The notes under the pieces are model-generated. The model made no database searches. It was given only the letters and a program-made list of their open reading frames with translations, and was not told the DNA's origin. From Desertivirga arenae (GTDB lineage: Bacteria; Bacteroidota; Bacteroidia; Sphingobacteriales; Sphingobacteriaceae): DNA of 54,246 nucleotides. The position numbers were made by a program, and so were the translations under genes. Every line of letters begins with the position of its first letter. The stretch's first letter is position 1. Where the stretch lies: positions 1-54,246 of the forward strand of contig NZ_JAFEWE010000022.1 in assembly GCF_017355785.1 (NCBI RefSeq). Reading direction: 5' to 3'. Positions 19,762 through 29,127 of the stretch are shown piece by piece.

Positions 19762-21027
19762 TTAAACTAACCTCTTAACCACCTTTACTAACTTTTCGGC
19801 CTCTGCTTCCCTGCTAATCCCGTACAAAAACCTCTCGGAGCGCGGAATTATAAAGCTTTCTCCTTTCTGATGCTTCTCCCACAGCTCTTGCATTGCTCCA
19901 TAACACTCATTCTCACTATAACATACATAACCCGCATGTTGCTCTTTAATACTTTTCTCTACATTACCTTGGTCACTCGAAGGGAGCAAAATAGGCTTTT
20001 GTAATGCTAAGTAATCCAGATGCTTCGAGCTATCAATTTCAGTTCTGTCTCCGTATTTAAGGTGAAGAAAAGCAGCTGCAGTATAAGCAATTTCAATTGC
20101 TTCTAGTAAAGATAGTCTTCGTGTGATTTTGATAAACTCTGTCAATCCAAAATTAATAATCGTTTCAGGAAGTAGAGCATTGGATAGGGATCCCACAAAG
20201 AGAACCTCTAACTGACCTTGCGCTATTTGCTTAGATGCTATCAAATGGGATAAAGCCCTGAAGAAACTTAGATCAGTGAGCTGGTCATTGTACAGGGTTC
20301 CCAGATAAACAATCCTGAAGACAGGATAATGAGCAATAATACGCTCTGTTTTTATCACCTGAAGGTTAGCTCCATTTAGAAGCACACCTATCTTATCCTG
20401 GTATTTAGGTGGGAAAAGCTTCTTAACGGGTTCGCTATCACAAAATGCTTTTTCCGCAGTGGCTAGGCATAGTTCTTCCGTCTTTCTCTGCAGCTTGTTT
20501 TTTATCCTGCCAATCAATGCGTTCGAATCTAAAGGGATATAGGTATAGGTCCATGGATCCCGGTAGTCAAGAATGACTTTGCAGTTCTTTTCCCTGGCTA
20601 ATTCAGCTGCCACCTTAAAAAGACTATAAGGAAATCCAGAAGCTATTAGTACATCTTGGGCTTGCAGTGGATAGGATTTAAAGTACTCTTTGAGCGAGTT
20701 TGCCGGATAATAAAAGTCACAACCCTTTATTAACAAAGATAAGAAGCCTAATAAAGTGGTAGCCTTCCTGTTATTCCCATTCCCAATAAGCTTTGCAATT
20801 AGCTGTTCAATTTTGTTTTCCCTTAATTCAAATGATAAGATATCATCACCATCACCCTCGTATTTCAGGATGCCCTTCGATTTAGCTTCAGTATCTCTTG
20901 CTAATAGGGGAGGGTTAAGGATTTTTACTGCTAAACCATGCTTAGATAAAGCAGAATAAAAAGATAAGATGCGGTTTCTAGCAGTTGTGTTAATATCAAT
21001 ATTATAAGGAGACAAAATATAGATCAT
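19762..21027 (-). CDS. Glycosyltransferase, GT4-like (GT-B fold)
   Basis: The 421-residue protein starts with IYILSPYNIDINTTARNRILSFYSALSKHG, a GT-B N-terminal layout. It contains VILDYRDPWTY, AEKAFCDSEPVKKLFP and, in the donor half, FRIVYLGTLYNDQL and EIDSSKHLDYLALQKPILLPS. The donor E-x7-E motif is diverged, so donor type is not predictable. Gaps of 12 nt (upstream) and 21 nt (downstream) place it in the four-gene minus-strand operon. Confidence 0.75.
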   Translation of the reverse strand: MIYILSPYNIDINTTARNRILSFYSALSKHGLAVKILNPPLLARDTEAKSKGILKYEGDGDDILSFELRENKIEQLIAKLIGNGNNRKATTLLGFLSLLIKGCDFYYPANSLKEYFKSYPLQAQDVLIASGFPYSLFKVAAELAREKNCKVILDYRDPWTYTYIPLDSNALIGRIKNKLQRKTEELCLATAEKAFCDSEPVKKLFPPKYQDKIGVLLNGANLQVIKTERIIAHYPVFRIVYLGTLYNDQLTDLSFFRALSHLIASKQIAQGQLEVLFVGSLSNALLPETIINFGLTEFIKITRRLSLLEAIEIAYTAAAFLHLKYGDRTEIDSSKHLDYLALQKPILLPSSDQGNVEKSIKEQHAGYVCYSENECYGAMQELWEKHQKGESFIIPRSERFLYGISREAEAEKLVKVVKRLV

Positions 21028-21039
21028 TGCTATTGCTGG

Positions 21040-22020
21040 TTAACCACTGTCCCTAAATGAATAGATTTCTGTGATAATATCAATCACCCTTAACACCTCT
21101 TCGCTGGATACATCTTTTTTCTTTTTGCCCCGAATAATATCAATTACGTCTGCAATAATTAATGCGTGATTATTTCCAGGGTGCTGATTTAAATCCATTT
21201 CACTAGCATCATATTCTTTCACATCAAAATAAGTAATGGTATCCATGTATTGTCCCCCAATTTTTATTGTTCCCTTTTCTGCTATTACCGTAAGAGTAGT
21301 TTCCAGATTATGATTCATTACTGCAGTGGTATAGGTTAAACTTCCCATACCCCCTGAAATGAAATCAAAATTGACGAAGCCGGTATCCTCAACCTCTGTC
21401 AGATTCTGGTGTCGGAAATTGTTGAACTTTGCTTGGATATTCTTGAAGTCACCAAATATCCAGTAGAGCAAGTCAATGCAGTGAGAGAATTGAGTGTAAA
21501 GAGGACCTCCGTCAAGGGTTCTGGTACCTCGCCAGGAAGCTTCCTGATAGTACCGTTCATCTCTGTTCCAGAAGCCGTTCACTTGCACCAGGAAGATTTT
21601 TCCAAGTCTACCGGTCTCCACCATTTGTGTTAACCACCTTGCGGGATAGGAATACCTGTTAGGCAACACGGTGAACCAATTTTTCCCAACTTCATCTGCT
21701 TTTGCTATTATTTTTTCTGCAGCATCCTTATCTAAAGCCAAGGGCTTTTCAATTAACACATGAAGTTTTCGTTGCAGCGCCTCCAGAGCTTGCGTAGCAT
21801 GAAGACCATTAGGAGTAGCAATGGTAAGAATGTCTGCTTTAATGCCTGATTCCAAAAAGGCATGGATGGAGGGGAAGTAATGAGCACCGAGAGAAGCAGA
21901 GATAGGCTTTGGGTCTATAACCGCAACAAGTTTAACATCGGGAAGGTCCTGGAGAATACTAATATGTCGCCTTCCAATGTGTCCCGCCCCTGCAACAGCA
22001 AATCGAACTAGTTCTACCAT
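21040..22020 (-). CDS. Gfo/Idh/MocA-family sugar oxidoreductase (WlbA/WbpB-like)
   Basis: The 326-residue protein has an N-terminal Rossmann fold with GAGHIGRRH, the family EKP motif in VLIEKPLAL (about residues 90-100) and a C-terminal beta-sheet domain with the HCIDLLYWIFGD segment. Members such as WlbA/WbpB oxidise the 3-hydroxyl of UDP-GlcNAc uronic acid. The adjacent DegT-family aminotransferase (8 nt upstream) forms the pair expected for making a 3-amino sugar nucleotide. The specific product is inferred; neither the 6-dehydrogenase (WbpA) nor the acetyltransferase (WbpD) is seen nearby. Confidence 0.85.
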   Translation of the reverse strand: MVELVRFAVAGAGHIGRRHISILQDLPDVKLVAVIDPKPISASLGAHYFPSIHAFLESGIKADILTIATPNGLHATQALEALQRKLHVLIEKPLALDKDAAEKIIAKADEVGKNWFTVLPNRYSYPARWLTQMVETGRLGKIFLVQVNGFWNRDERYYQEASWRGTRTLDGGPLYTQFSHCIDLLYWIFGDFKNIQAKFNNFRHQNLTEVEDTGFVNFDFISGGMGSLTYTTAVMNHNLETTLTVIAEKGTIKIGGQYMDTITYFDVKEYDASEMDLNQHPGNNHALIIADVIDIIRGKKKKDVSSEEVLRVIDIITEIYSFRDSG

Positions 22021-22028
22021 ATGTAAGT

Positions 22029-23168
22029 TTAAAAGGCTCTGATAGCATCTGTTATATACTCCAAAGCATCTAGCTCTAATTCAGTATGCATGGGTAAAGA
22101 TAAAACCCTTTTACAAAGGTTTTCAGTCACAGGAAGATGAACATTAGCAGATTCAAGAGAGGAAAAAGCCTTTTGTTTATGAAGAGCTAAGGGATAATAG
22201 ATCATGCTGGGGATACCCTTGGATGACAGGTAGGCTTGAAACTGAACTCTATCTACAGTTTCAGCTAAGGTAATTGTAAATTGATTAAAAACATGAGATG
22301 AGTGCTGGGACTGTTGAGGTAGCGCTAGCCAGCCCAAATTATCTAAACTAGAATAATACCAGTTGGCAGCCGATCTTCTGCTTCCAATATACTCCTTGAT
22401 GTACTTGAGTTTAATATTTAAAACAGCTGCTTGGATAGTATCTAAACGAGAGTTCAAGCCAATCCTTTCATGGATGTATTTAGTTTTCTGTCCGTGATTA
22501 GCAATCATCCTGGCTTTTTCAGCAATATCCTCATGACGGGTTATCAAGGCTCCACCGTCGCCAAAACAACCCAGGATTTTAGACGGAAAAAAGGATGTAC
22601 AACCTATATGCCCAATAGTACCTGCCTTACGCAATGTTCCGTCGCTGAAAGAATAGTCAGCACCTAAAGCCTGTGCGGAATCTTCTATTAAATATAGATC
22701 GTGTTTTTGAGCAATTTGTAAAAGAGGCTCCATCGCAGCACATTGTCCAAATAGATGAACTGTAATGATCGCTTTTGTACGGGGACTAATTGCTTTTTCT
22801 ACAGACCCAGGATCAATTGTAAAACTAAGCGGATCAACATCAACGAAGATGGGTACCAGATTTAAAAGAGAAATAACTTCAGCGCAGGACACATAGGTGA
22901 ACGAAGGAACAATAACCTCCTCGCCCGGAGAAAGTTCAAGGGCCATCAAGGCTATCTGCAGAGCGTCTGTCCCATTAGCACAGCTTACTATTTCTGTACC
23001 TTGTAAGTATTCCCCCAAATGTCCTTCAAATTCATTTACCTGAGGACCGTTAATGTACTTTGATGAAAGCAGAACTTGCTGTATTGCCTCATCAATGTCA
23101 CCCTTAATTCTTTGATACTGACCCTGCAAATCAGCCATAAGAATTTTTGGCTTTATCAAGGCCTCCAT
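22029..23168 (-). CDS. DegT/DnrJ/EryC1 family PLP-dependent sugar aminotransferase
   Basis: The 379-residue protein installs an amino group on a keto sugar nucleotide using PLP. Motifs are the phosphate-binding CANGTDALQIAL, PSFTYVSCAEVI, DSAQALGA (the Asp that contacts the PLP ring nitrogen) and the Schiff-base Lys in SFFPSKILGCFGDGGAL. It heads the four-gene minus-strand operon and immediately precedes the Gfo/Idh/MocA oxidoreductase, which would supply its 3-keto substrate as in WbpB-WbpE. Substrate remains an inference. Confidence 0.9.
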   Translation of the reverse strand: MEALIKPKILMADLQGQYQRIKGDIDEAIQQVLLSSKYINGPQVNEFEGHLGEYLQGTEIVSCANGTDALQIALMALELSPGEEVIVPSFTYVSCAEVISLLNLVPIFVDVDPLSFTIDPGSVEKAISPRTKAIITVHLFGQCAAMEPLLQIAQKHDLYLIEDSAQALGADYSFSDGTLRKAGTIGHIGCTSFFPSKILGCFGDGGALITRHEDIAEKARMIANHGQKTKYIHERIGLNSRLDTIQAAVLNIKLKYIKEYIGSRRSAANWYYSSLDNLGWLALPQQSQHSSHVFNQFTITLAETVDRVQFQAYLSSKGIPSMIYYPLALHKQKAFSSLESANVHLPVTENLCKRVLSLPMHTELELDALEYITDAIRAF

Positions 23169-23288
23169 ACTCTTGCAAATATTATCATGTCTGTGGAAAG
23201 ATCCAAAGTCTTGGGAAAGATGTCGTCTACTAAACGCTAAAGATAGTATTAAGGCGTGAATAATAGCAATAGCAACAGTTTAAGTCGA

Positions 23289-24881
23289 TTAAAAGTCCTG
23301 ATAAATATCTCTAAACGAGCTTCTTAGGCCCAGGGTAAACCAGGTAGTTTTATCGTCACCTAAACTATTACTTTCTTTTCTTATAACAGCGCCAGCTTCA
23401 AGCCTTAAGTTAATCTTAGGATTCATCAGGAAGGACACTCGTCCATCCAGGTAAGTGAAATTAGTTTTAAGGCCTTGAGCAATGCTGTTGTCGTAATTAG
23501 CTATTCTCGTATTGTAAGATTTAAAGATATTCTTACCATAGTTAGAGCCATTTTGATCCAAGCCATAAACAGCAAAATTCCCCTGAGCTCTCAGCTGCCA
23601 TCTTTTCAGATTATAGTTCCAGATACTCACAAACTCTTTGAAATTAGCACCGAATGGATGGGCGAGAGGTTGGTTATAGTGGCCATAATTAAGCAGACTG
23701 CTGCGCTGAGAATAAGTAAATGGTCTGGCTAGATTAAACTCAGCCAAAAAGTTTAAATCCTTAACCTTGAATGCATCAAATCCTTTAACGCCAAGCTGAC
23801 CAGCAAATTTATTTGCCCAGTAGCCGTTTCCTGCAAATACCTCTTTTGCTGTGAACTCATCTAACAAAACTTGTCCGTACGCAGTCAGGTTTCTTGCAAC
23901 CTTATATTTGGTATTAAAGCCTATCAATGCATTATCCGGAGAGCCGTTATATCCCTCTACAGTGCGGAGGAAAATAAGCGGAGTAAGATAACTAACATCA
24001 AAACCTCTTTTGCCAGCCTCATCAGCGTCTTGCCAAATAATAGCTTCAAAGAAGCCTAAAGAAAATCGTTTTGTCACATTCCAATCCAGGTAATGGAACG
24101 CGCCCCATTTTTTTCTAAAGCCGTTATCATAAGAGAAAGGAGCAGCCGTCAAATCCTCCAGCTGGGCCCAAATGTTGGTATATTGAACATTGCCGAGAGT
24201 GGTAACGATCTTGAAGAATGGGTAATTGGTAGCCACGTCAGAAAGGAGCATAGAGCGATAACCGTCCCCAATGAAATTCTTGTCTTGTCCCAGGCTAAAG
24301 GAGAAGTATTTGTTAGGCGTGTAGTTCAGTACTGCAGATGCATAAGCCCAATCCTTAACCACCCGGCTTCTTCCAAACTTATCGTTAACCTGGCCGGGAA
24401 TAACGTTTGTGCTATCAATAAAGCTCCTTAAATAGGCAGGAAACCTGCTTTGGTTTTCAAAAGCGCTGGTATAGAAGCTAAACTTCTTTCCGATATTTCC
24501 CTGCACCTGAAAGCCTCTGGTGTTAAGCCAGGTGTTGCTTTTATTTGTGAAATCTTTGCCCACCTGAAAATCAGGTAAGAAGTCGATATAGACGTTGAAG
24601 TCCTCCCTTTCAATTTGAATAAGGTGTTCTGAAAAGAGCTTTCTGTGAACGAGGGAACGATGGGTGCTGTCAGTGTTTAGATTATAAACAGAGTCCAGGG
24701 CTTTATAAGCCTTATGACCAAAGTTGATGGGCTTTAAAGCCGTATGAATATTAGAATCAATGGAATAAATAACAGAATTTATCCTTTGGTAAAAGTTGTA
24801 GTCGTATTGGAAGGTTTGAGATTGTGCGAAACTTGCGGTGTATAGTATTAAAAAAAAAGCTACAAAAAATAATCTTCTCAT
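23289..24881 (-). CDS. Outer-membrane beta-barrel, RemB/Wzi-like
   Basis: The 530-residue protein has a signal peptide (MRRLFFVAFFLILYTASFA). The mature part is rich in alternating aromatic strands typical of a beta-barrel (for example YFSFSLGQDKNFIGDGYRS and TWFTLGLRSSFRDIYQDF at the C-terminus). It resembles the capsule-assembly Wzi family and Flavobacterium RemB, a surface protein linked to gliding. Its ATG overlaps the stop of the CapD-type dehydratase gene by 4 nt, which strongly suggests a role in polysaccharide attachment or export. The assignment is by pattern and memory of the family, not a search. Confidence 0.65.
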   Translation of the reverse strand: MRRLFFVAFFLILYTASFAQSQTFQYDYNFYQRINSVIYSIDSNIHTALKPINFGHKAYKALDSVYNLNTDSTHRSLVHRKLFSEHLIQIEREDFNVYIDFLPDFQVGKDFTNKSNTWLNTRGFQVQGNIGKKFSFYTSAFENQSRFPAYLRSFIDSTNVIPGQVNDKFGRSRVVKDWAYASAVLNYTPNKYFSFSLGQDKNFIGDGYRSMLLSDVATNYPFFKIVTTLGNVQYTNIWAQLEDLTAAPFSYDNGFRKKWGAFHYLDWNVTKRFSLGFFEAIIWQDADEAGKRGFDVSYLTPLIFLRTVEGYNGSPDNALIGFNTKYKVARNLTAYGQVLLDEFTAKEVFAGNGYWANKFAGQLGVKGFDAFKVKDLNFLAEFNLARPFTYSQRSSLLNYGHYNQPLAHPFGANFKEFVSIWNYNLKRWQLRAQGNFAVYGLDQNGSNYGKNIFKSYNTRIANYDNSIAQGLKTNFTYLDGRVSFLMNPKINLRLEAGAVIRKESNSLGDDKTTWFTLGLRSSFRDIYQDF

Positions 24882-26827
24882 TTCATCTGTGTTTCCTTGA
24901 TCTCCTCATCAAGGTCTTCATATATCGAATTATTGCTTTTAAACTCCGGAACAATTTCCTTCATTTTAGCAACAACCTGCCAATCCTGCGACTGTGAGCC
25001 AAGCTTAATCAATTCCTCTATCTGATTGCTGATTGTTTCGAAATTGTACTCCCTCGTTTTCGCCACCATGATCTTTTCATGGTGAGTGGGCAAAGTATTC
25101 TCTTTATCATTTAAAAGCTCCTCATAAAGCTTTTCCCCAGGGCGAAGACCACTATATTCAATTTTAATGTCTTCCTCCGGTATAAGTCCCGACAATCTGA
25201 TCATCTTTTTAGCAAGATCAATGATTTTAACAGACTTGCCCATATCAAAAATGAAAATTTCACCACCCTCACCCATAGATCCAGCTTCCAGAACCAACCT
25301 ACATGCTTCTGGAATGGTCATAAAATACCTGGTAATTTCCGGATGAGTTACCGTAATCGGACCACCACGTTCTATCTGTTCCTTAAATCTCGGAATAACA
25401 GAACCATTAGACCCAAGTACATTTCCAAAACGCGTAGTGATGAATTTAGTTTTTTTATTCGCTCCTTCCTTATTCAGATGAGACAAACCATTGGAGTAGA
25501 TAACGTTTTGCTGTCTAAACGAGTTGTAGAGCGACTGAACATAGATTTCGGCCAGCCTTTTAGAAGCTCCCATCACATTAGTTGGGTTAACAGCCTTATC
25601 CGTAGACACCATCACGAACTTCTCTACACCATATTTCACAGAGAGATTAGAAAGGATTTTTGTCCCCATTACATTTGTCCGAATAGCTTCAGAGGGATGG
25701 TGCTCCATCATTGGAACATGTTTATAGGCTGCAGCATGATATACATAATCCGGTTTGAACGTTTCAAAAAGAAGCTCCATCCGGTGCTTATCCCTTACGT
25801 CACCGATAAAGGCATGGCAGGTTGTATCAATATTCTTATCATCCAACTCTAATTGTAAAGCGTGAAGAGGAGATTCAGATTGATCGCTTAAAATCACCAA
25901 TTGCGGATCAAATTTACATACCTGCCTTACAATTTCACTTCCTATAGAACCGGCGGCACCAGTAACCAATACTCTTTTTCCTTTTAGCTGGCCTGAAATA
26001 AGATTATTGCTGATCTGGATAGGTTTTCTTTCAAGTAATTCTTCGATATTGATATTATGGATCTGACGAGTATTGATATGTCCGTTAAGCCATGTCACGG
26101 CTGGCGGAAGTGTTAAAACCTTAATATCATTCTCCAGGCATAGATCAACAAAAGCATTTTTCCTTTCCAGGGAAATATCAGCCGCTAATAATACGTCGGT
26201 GATCTTCCCATCCGCTGCAAGTTTTTTTAATTCAGAAGGAAGATAAATCTTAATACTATCGATAGCTTTCCCGCGCATCCGTTCGTTATCATCAAGGAAG
26301 GCTACTACCTGCATGTTCAACTTTCTGTCGTGATCTAGCGTCCTTTTAACCGCTATTCCTGTTTCTCCTGCACCGTAAATTACGACTGCTTTTCTGTCCA
26401 GTCTTAAATTTTTGATATATAAGAAGCAATACTTAACCAATACTCTGTAGGTAATCAGTAGCAGAAAGCAGCAGAGACCATTTATCACCAATATGGAATT
26501 CCCAATGATAAGTGGCTTGTCCTGAGTTACCTGAAATATATTCCAAACGAAGAACAACGTATTACTTATAACAATTGAAAACAAGATCCTAAACGAATCC
26601 TGAGCACTAGTATATCGTATTATTCCTGCGTATGTCCGAATTGCTCCAAACACAGCACAATTGATTACAGTGAATATAATAAGGTTGCGTTGAAGCTCAT
26701 TCAGATCAATAAAGGAAATATTGAAGTTGAACCTTACGAAATAAGCAAAGGCAAGGGAAAATAGTGAAACTGTGAGGTCCAGACAAAAAATTATCCACCT
26801 TGGAACTATGTTTATACGATTGAGCAT
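24878..26827 (-). CDS. Membrane-bound nucleotide-sugar 4,6-dehydratase, CapD/WbpM/FlaA1 family
   Basis: The 649-residue protein has four N-terminal transmembrane segments (about residues 10-130), a first Rossmann-like domain (VVIYGAGETGIAVKR, about 150) and the catalytic SDR domain with GAAGSIGSEIVRQ (about 290) and STDKAVNPTNVMGASKR. WbpM-type enzymes convert UDP-GlcNAc to a UDP-4-keto-6-deoxy-HexNAc, the precursor of FucNAc or QuiNAc. It lies 56 nt after the WecA/WbpL-like gene and overlaps the RemB/Wzi-like gene, consistent with the first steps of repeat-unit synthesis. A -7 box lies just upstream. Confidence 0.92.
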   Translation of the reverse strand: MLNRINIVPRWIIFCLDLTVSLFSLAFAYFVRFNFNISFIDLNELQRNLIIFTVINCAVFGAIRTYAGIIRYTSAQDSFRILFSIVISNTLFFVWNIFQVTQDKPLIIGNSILVINGLCCFLLLITYRVLVKYCFLYIKNLRLDRKAVVIYGAGETGIAVKRTLDHDRKLNMQVVAFLDDNERMRGKAIDSIKIYLPSELKKLAADGKITDVLLAADISLERKNAFVDLCLENDIKVLTLPPAVTWLNGHINTRQIHNINIEELLERKPIQISNNLISGQLKGKRVLVTGAAGSIGSEIVRQVCKFDPQLVILSDQSESPLHALQLELDDKNIDTTCHAFIGDVRDKHRMELLFETFKPDYVYHAAAYKHVPMMEHHPSEAIRTNVMGTKILSNLSVKYGVEKFVMVSTDKAVNPTNVMGASKRLAEIYVQSLYNSFRQQNVIYSNGLSHLNKEGANKKTKFITTRFGNVLGSNGSVIPRFKEQIERGGPITVTHPEITRYFMTIPEACRLVLEAGSMGEGGEIFIFDMGKSVKIIDLAKKMIRLSGLIPEEDIKIEYSGLRPGEKLYEELLNDKENTLPTHHEKIMVAKTREYNFETISNQIEELIKLGSQSQDWQVVAKMKEIVPEFKSNNSIYEDLDEEIKETQMK

Positions 26828-26849
26828 AGAGGTAGCATTTTAAAGTTGA

Positions 26850-26857
26850 CAAATATA
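26850..26857 (-). promoter_or_regulatory. Candidate -7 promoter box for the CapD/WbpM-like gene
   Basis: On the minus strand the bases read TATATTTG, a full match to TAnnTTTG, 22 nt before the ATG. No convincing TTG box was seen at the usual distance, so it is a partial promoter call. Confidence 0.4.
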
Positions 26858-26883
26858 GTGACTTAAGTTTTAGTATTTGGTAA

Positions 26884-27918
26884 TTAAAATTCAAAAACTT
26901 GCTTTTTTATTAATCGCTCCTGTCCCTCGATTAACAATCGAAGACCTATGAAAATAATTCCCGCTAAAACTATCACGACTAATAACGAAGGAACCTGCTC
27001 AAATGAAACAGGACGAATTAAATAAATTAGTATGAGGTTTATGATTAATTGCGTTATGGCGTAAAGAAAAGACACAAATAGATGTGGGATTTTTTTTTCG
27101 TTTGCTAGGAATTGATAGAAATGACTCCGATGGGCCTCAAGAATATTTTCTCGTCTAATAACACGAAATAGAATAGTGGTTACGGTATCTAAGCCATACA
27201 CCATCAAAAGAAGTACAAACGCATAATTATGGGTTTCCCGTATCAATTGGATGATAAGGAATAGTATAATAAAGGCTATACTAACACTACCAACATCTCC
27301 GGCAAAGCATTTGGCCTTTTTTCTGAAGTTGAAGAAATTGAAGACCAGCAGAGCAAGAATAGCTGATATGATTAAACTGTTAGACGTGAATTGAGAGTGA
27401 TATTGGTTAACGATTAGAAGTGAAACGAGAGTTATAAGACTATAAGCTCCTGTGATTCCATTTATACCATCCATGAAATTGTAGGCGTTCTTTGTGCCTA
27501 CTATCATTATAAAAAGAACAGGATAATAATAAAAAGGAATAGATAGGTCTAAGTTGTACAACAGTAGCCCAACAGCTAAAAATTGAAAAATAGAGCGAAC
27601 TCCACTCTTTAAGGATGTAATGTCGTCAACAAAGCTAATTGTGGAAATTAATACTAAGCCTAGAACAAACCACTGAAATTGAAATCCAGACTGAACGAAC
27701 CATAAAAGGACTGCAATTGGAAATATTATTCCTCCTCCACGGATAGTGATTCTTGTATGAGAACTTCTATGATTAGGCGTGTCGATTATGTTACACTTAT
27801 CTGCAATTTTAAAATACAAGATTTCTATCGCAAAAAAAACAACTAAAAGCGATAAGGAGGCACGCAAGTCTGACATTTTAAAAAATAGGGGTATTGTGAA
27901 ATTAAGTCCCAATTGCAA
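26884..27918 (-). CDS. Undecaprenyl-phosphate HexNAc-1-phosphate transferase, WecA/WbpL-like
   Basis: The 344-residue inner-membrane protein has about ten transmembrane segments. It carries the MraY/WecA-family motifs NAYNFMDGINGITGAYSL and FAGDVGSVSIAF (catalytic Asp residues), with the HRSHFYQFL segment in the last cytosolic loop. It would transfer a HexNAc-1-phosphate to undecaprenyl phosphate to start the repeat unit. An internal ATG 14 codons in (MSDLRASLSL) is a possible alternative start. The neighbour WbpM-type dehydratase would feed its substrate. Confidence 0.9.
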   Translation of the reverse strand: MQLGLNFTIPLFFKMSDLRASLSLLVVFFAIEILYFKIADKCNIIDTPNHRSSHTRITIRGGGIIFPIAVLLWFVQSGFQFQWFVLGLVLISTISFVDDITSLKSGVRSIFQFLAVGLLLYNLDLSIPFYYYPVLFIMIVGTKNAYNFMDGINGITGAYSLITLVSLLIVNQYHSQFTSNSLIISAILALLVFNFFNFRKKAKCFAGDVGSVSIAFIILFLIIQLIRETHNYAFVLLLMVYGLDTVTTILFRVIRRENILEAHRSHFYQFLANEKKIPHLFVSFLYAITQLIINLILIYLIRPVSFEQVPSLLVVIVLAGIIFIGLRLLIEGQERLIKKQVFEF

Positions 27919-28052
27919 ATGTATTATGTATTCTACTACTTTTCAATTTTATGATTTATTTAAAAGATTGTAAATCAAAAACAAGTACACAAACTAAAGT
28001 CGAGATATTTAAGAAAACATATATCGATTTCATGTCCTAATCACACAACACA

Positions 28053-29123
28053 TTAGATACTACCTAAAAGAATTTGTTTAAGTATTTTTCTTATTACTAA
28101 TAATAAGACTGTTAGAACACCCAAAACAAATGCTCCAATAACCATAGCCTTTAATTTTCCTATCCTATCCATTTCTAATGGAAGAATAGGTCTATCTATT
28201 ATTTGTATAAGTGGAGTCTCTTTTCGTAAAGCTATTCTTGATGATTCTAAGTTTTTCACTAGTTCGCTTAAAATAGCTTGGTTTGCTTGTACATCAACTT
28301 GTCGTCGTTGGGAAGGGACCTTAAGTATTTGAAGGGCCGCATTAGCATTAGGATTATAGTCATTACTTACAGCAACACCACTTAGAGCAAGATTAAGTTG
28401 GCGTCTAACTGAGTCGGTTTGACGCTGTAAAATCGTAAGATTTTCTAGGGACTTTTTAGTCTTGGTCTCTATATAAAAATTAGAGACAACCTTTGCTAAT
28501 GTTTCAGCAAATTCCTTTGAAAATGCCTCGTCTATTGTCTTTACCCTAATTGTTATAATACTAAGTTTTTTATCTACTTTTTCAATTGAAAGATTGCTCG
28601 AAATAATTCTTTTGTAAATGGAATTAAGTAAGCTATCCTTTGATCGTGAATTTCCTGGATTATAATTTTTAAAGGTTAAGAAATTACTCGACTTTTCATT
28701 TCCCTTATATGAAATCTTTGAGAAATTTATATAACGATCTGCCAGTATTTCCTTTTTTCTGCTGAAATTTCCCTCTGCCAGAAGTGATTTTTGAACTATT
28801 GTTCGAGACTTTAGTAAAGCCATTAGATTATCTCCTGTAAATGCGTCTCCACCTCCACTTCCCAAATCTAAGCCAAACTGACTTGCCAGACCCAGGGCTC
28901 CTCCTAAGCTTCCCCCAGAGTTCTGTTCCTCCAGAACAAAACTAAGCTCGGCAATAAATGTAGTCTTCTTATTATAAGCATATAGAAAACCTAGTAGGCC
29001 TCCTATTCCAGATAAAAGAAGTATCAGGAACCATTTTGACGATATATAAACTAAGAGAGATTTCCCATGTTTTATTAGATCTATGAGGGAAATCTCATCA
29101 TTATTTTCTGCATTATTTCCCAT
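28053..29123 (-). CDS. Wzz/GumC-type polysaccharide chain-length determinant
   Basis: The 356-residue protein has the Wzz layout: an N-terminal transmembrane segment (WFLILLLSGIGGLLGFLYAY, about residues 32-51), a long periplasmic coiled region and a C-terminal transmembrane segment (MVIGAFVLGVLTVLLLVI). It has no fused tyrosine kinase. It should set chain length or couple polymerisation to export. It follows the Wza-like gene after 4 nt, so the two are an operon. Confidence 0.85.
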   Translation of the reverse strand: MGNNAENNDEISLIDLIKHGKSLLVYISSKWFLILLLSGIGGLLGFLYAYNKKTTFIAELSFVLEEQNSGGSLGGALGLASQFGLDLGSGGGDAFTGDNLMALLKSRTIVQKSLLAEGNFSRKKEILADRYINFSKISYKGNEKSSNFLTFKNYNPGNSRSKDSLLNSIYKRIISSNLSIEKVDKKLSIITIRVKTIDEAFSKEFAETLAKVVSNFYIETKTKKSLENLTILQRQTDSVRRQLNLALSGVAVSNDYNPNANAALQILKVPSQRRQVDVQANQAILSELVKNLESSRIALRKETPLIQIIDRPILPLEMDRIGKLKAMVIGAFVLGVLTVLLLVIRKILKQILLGSI

Positions 29124-29127
29124 TCTT

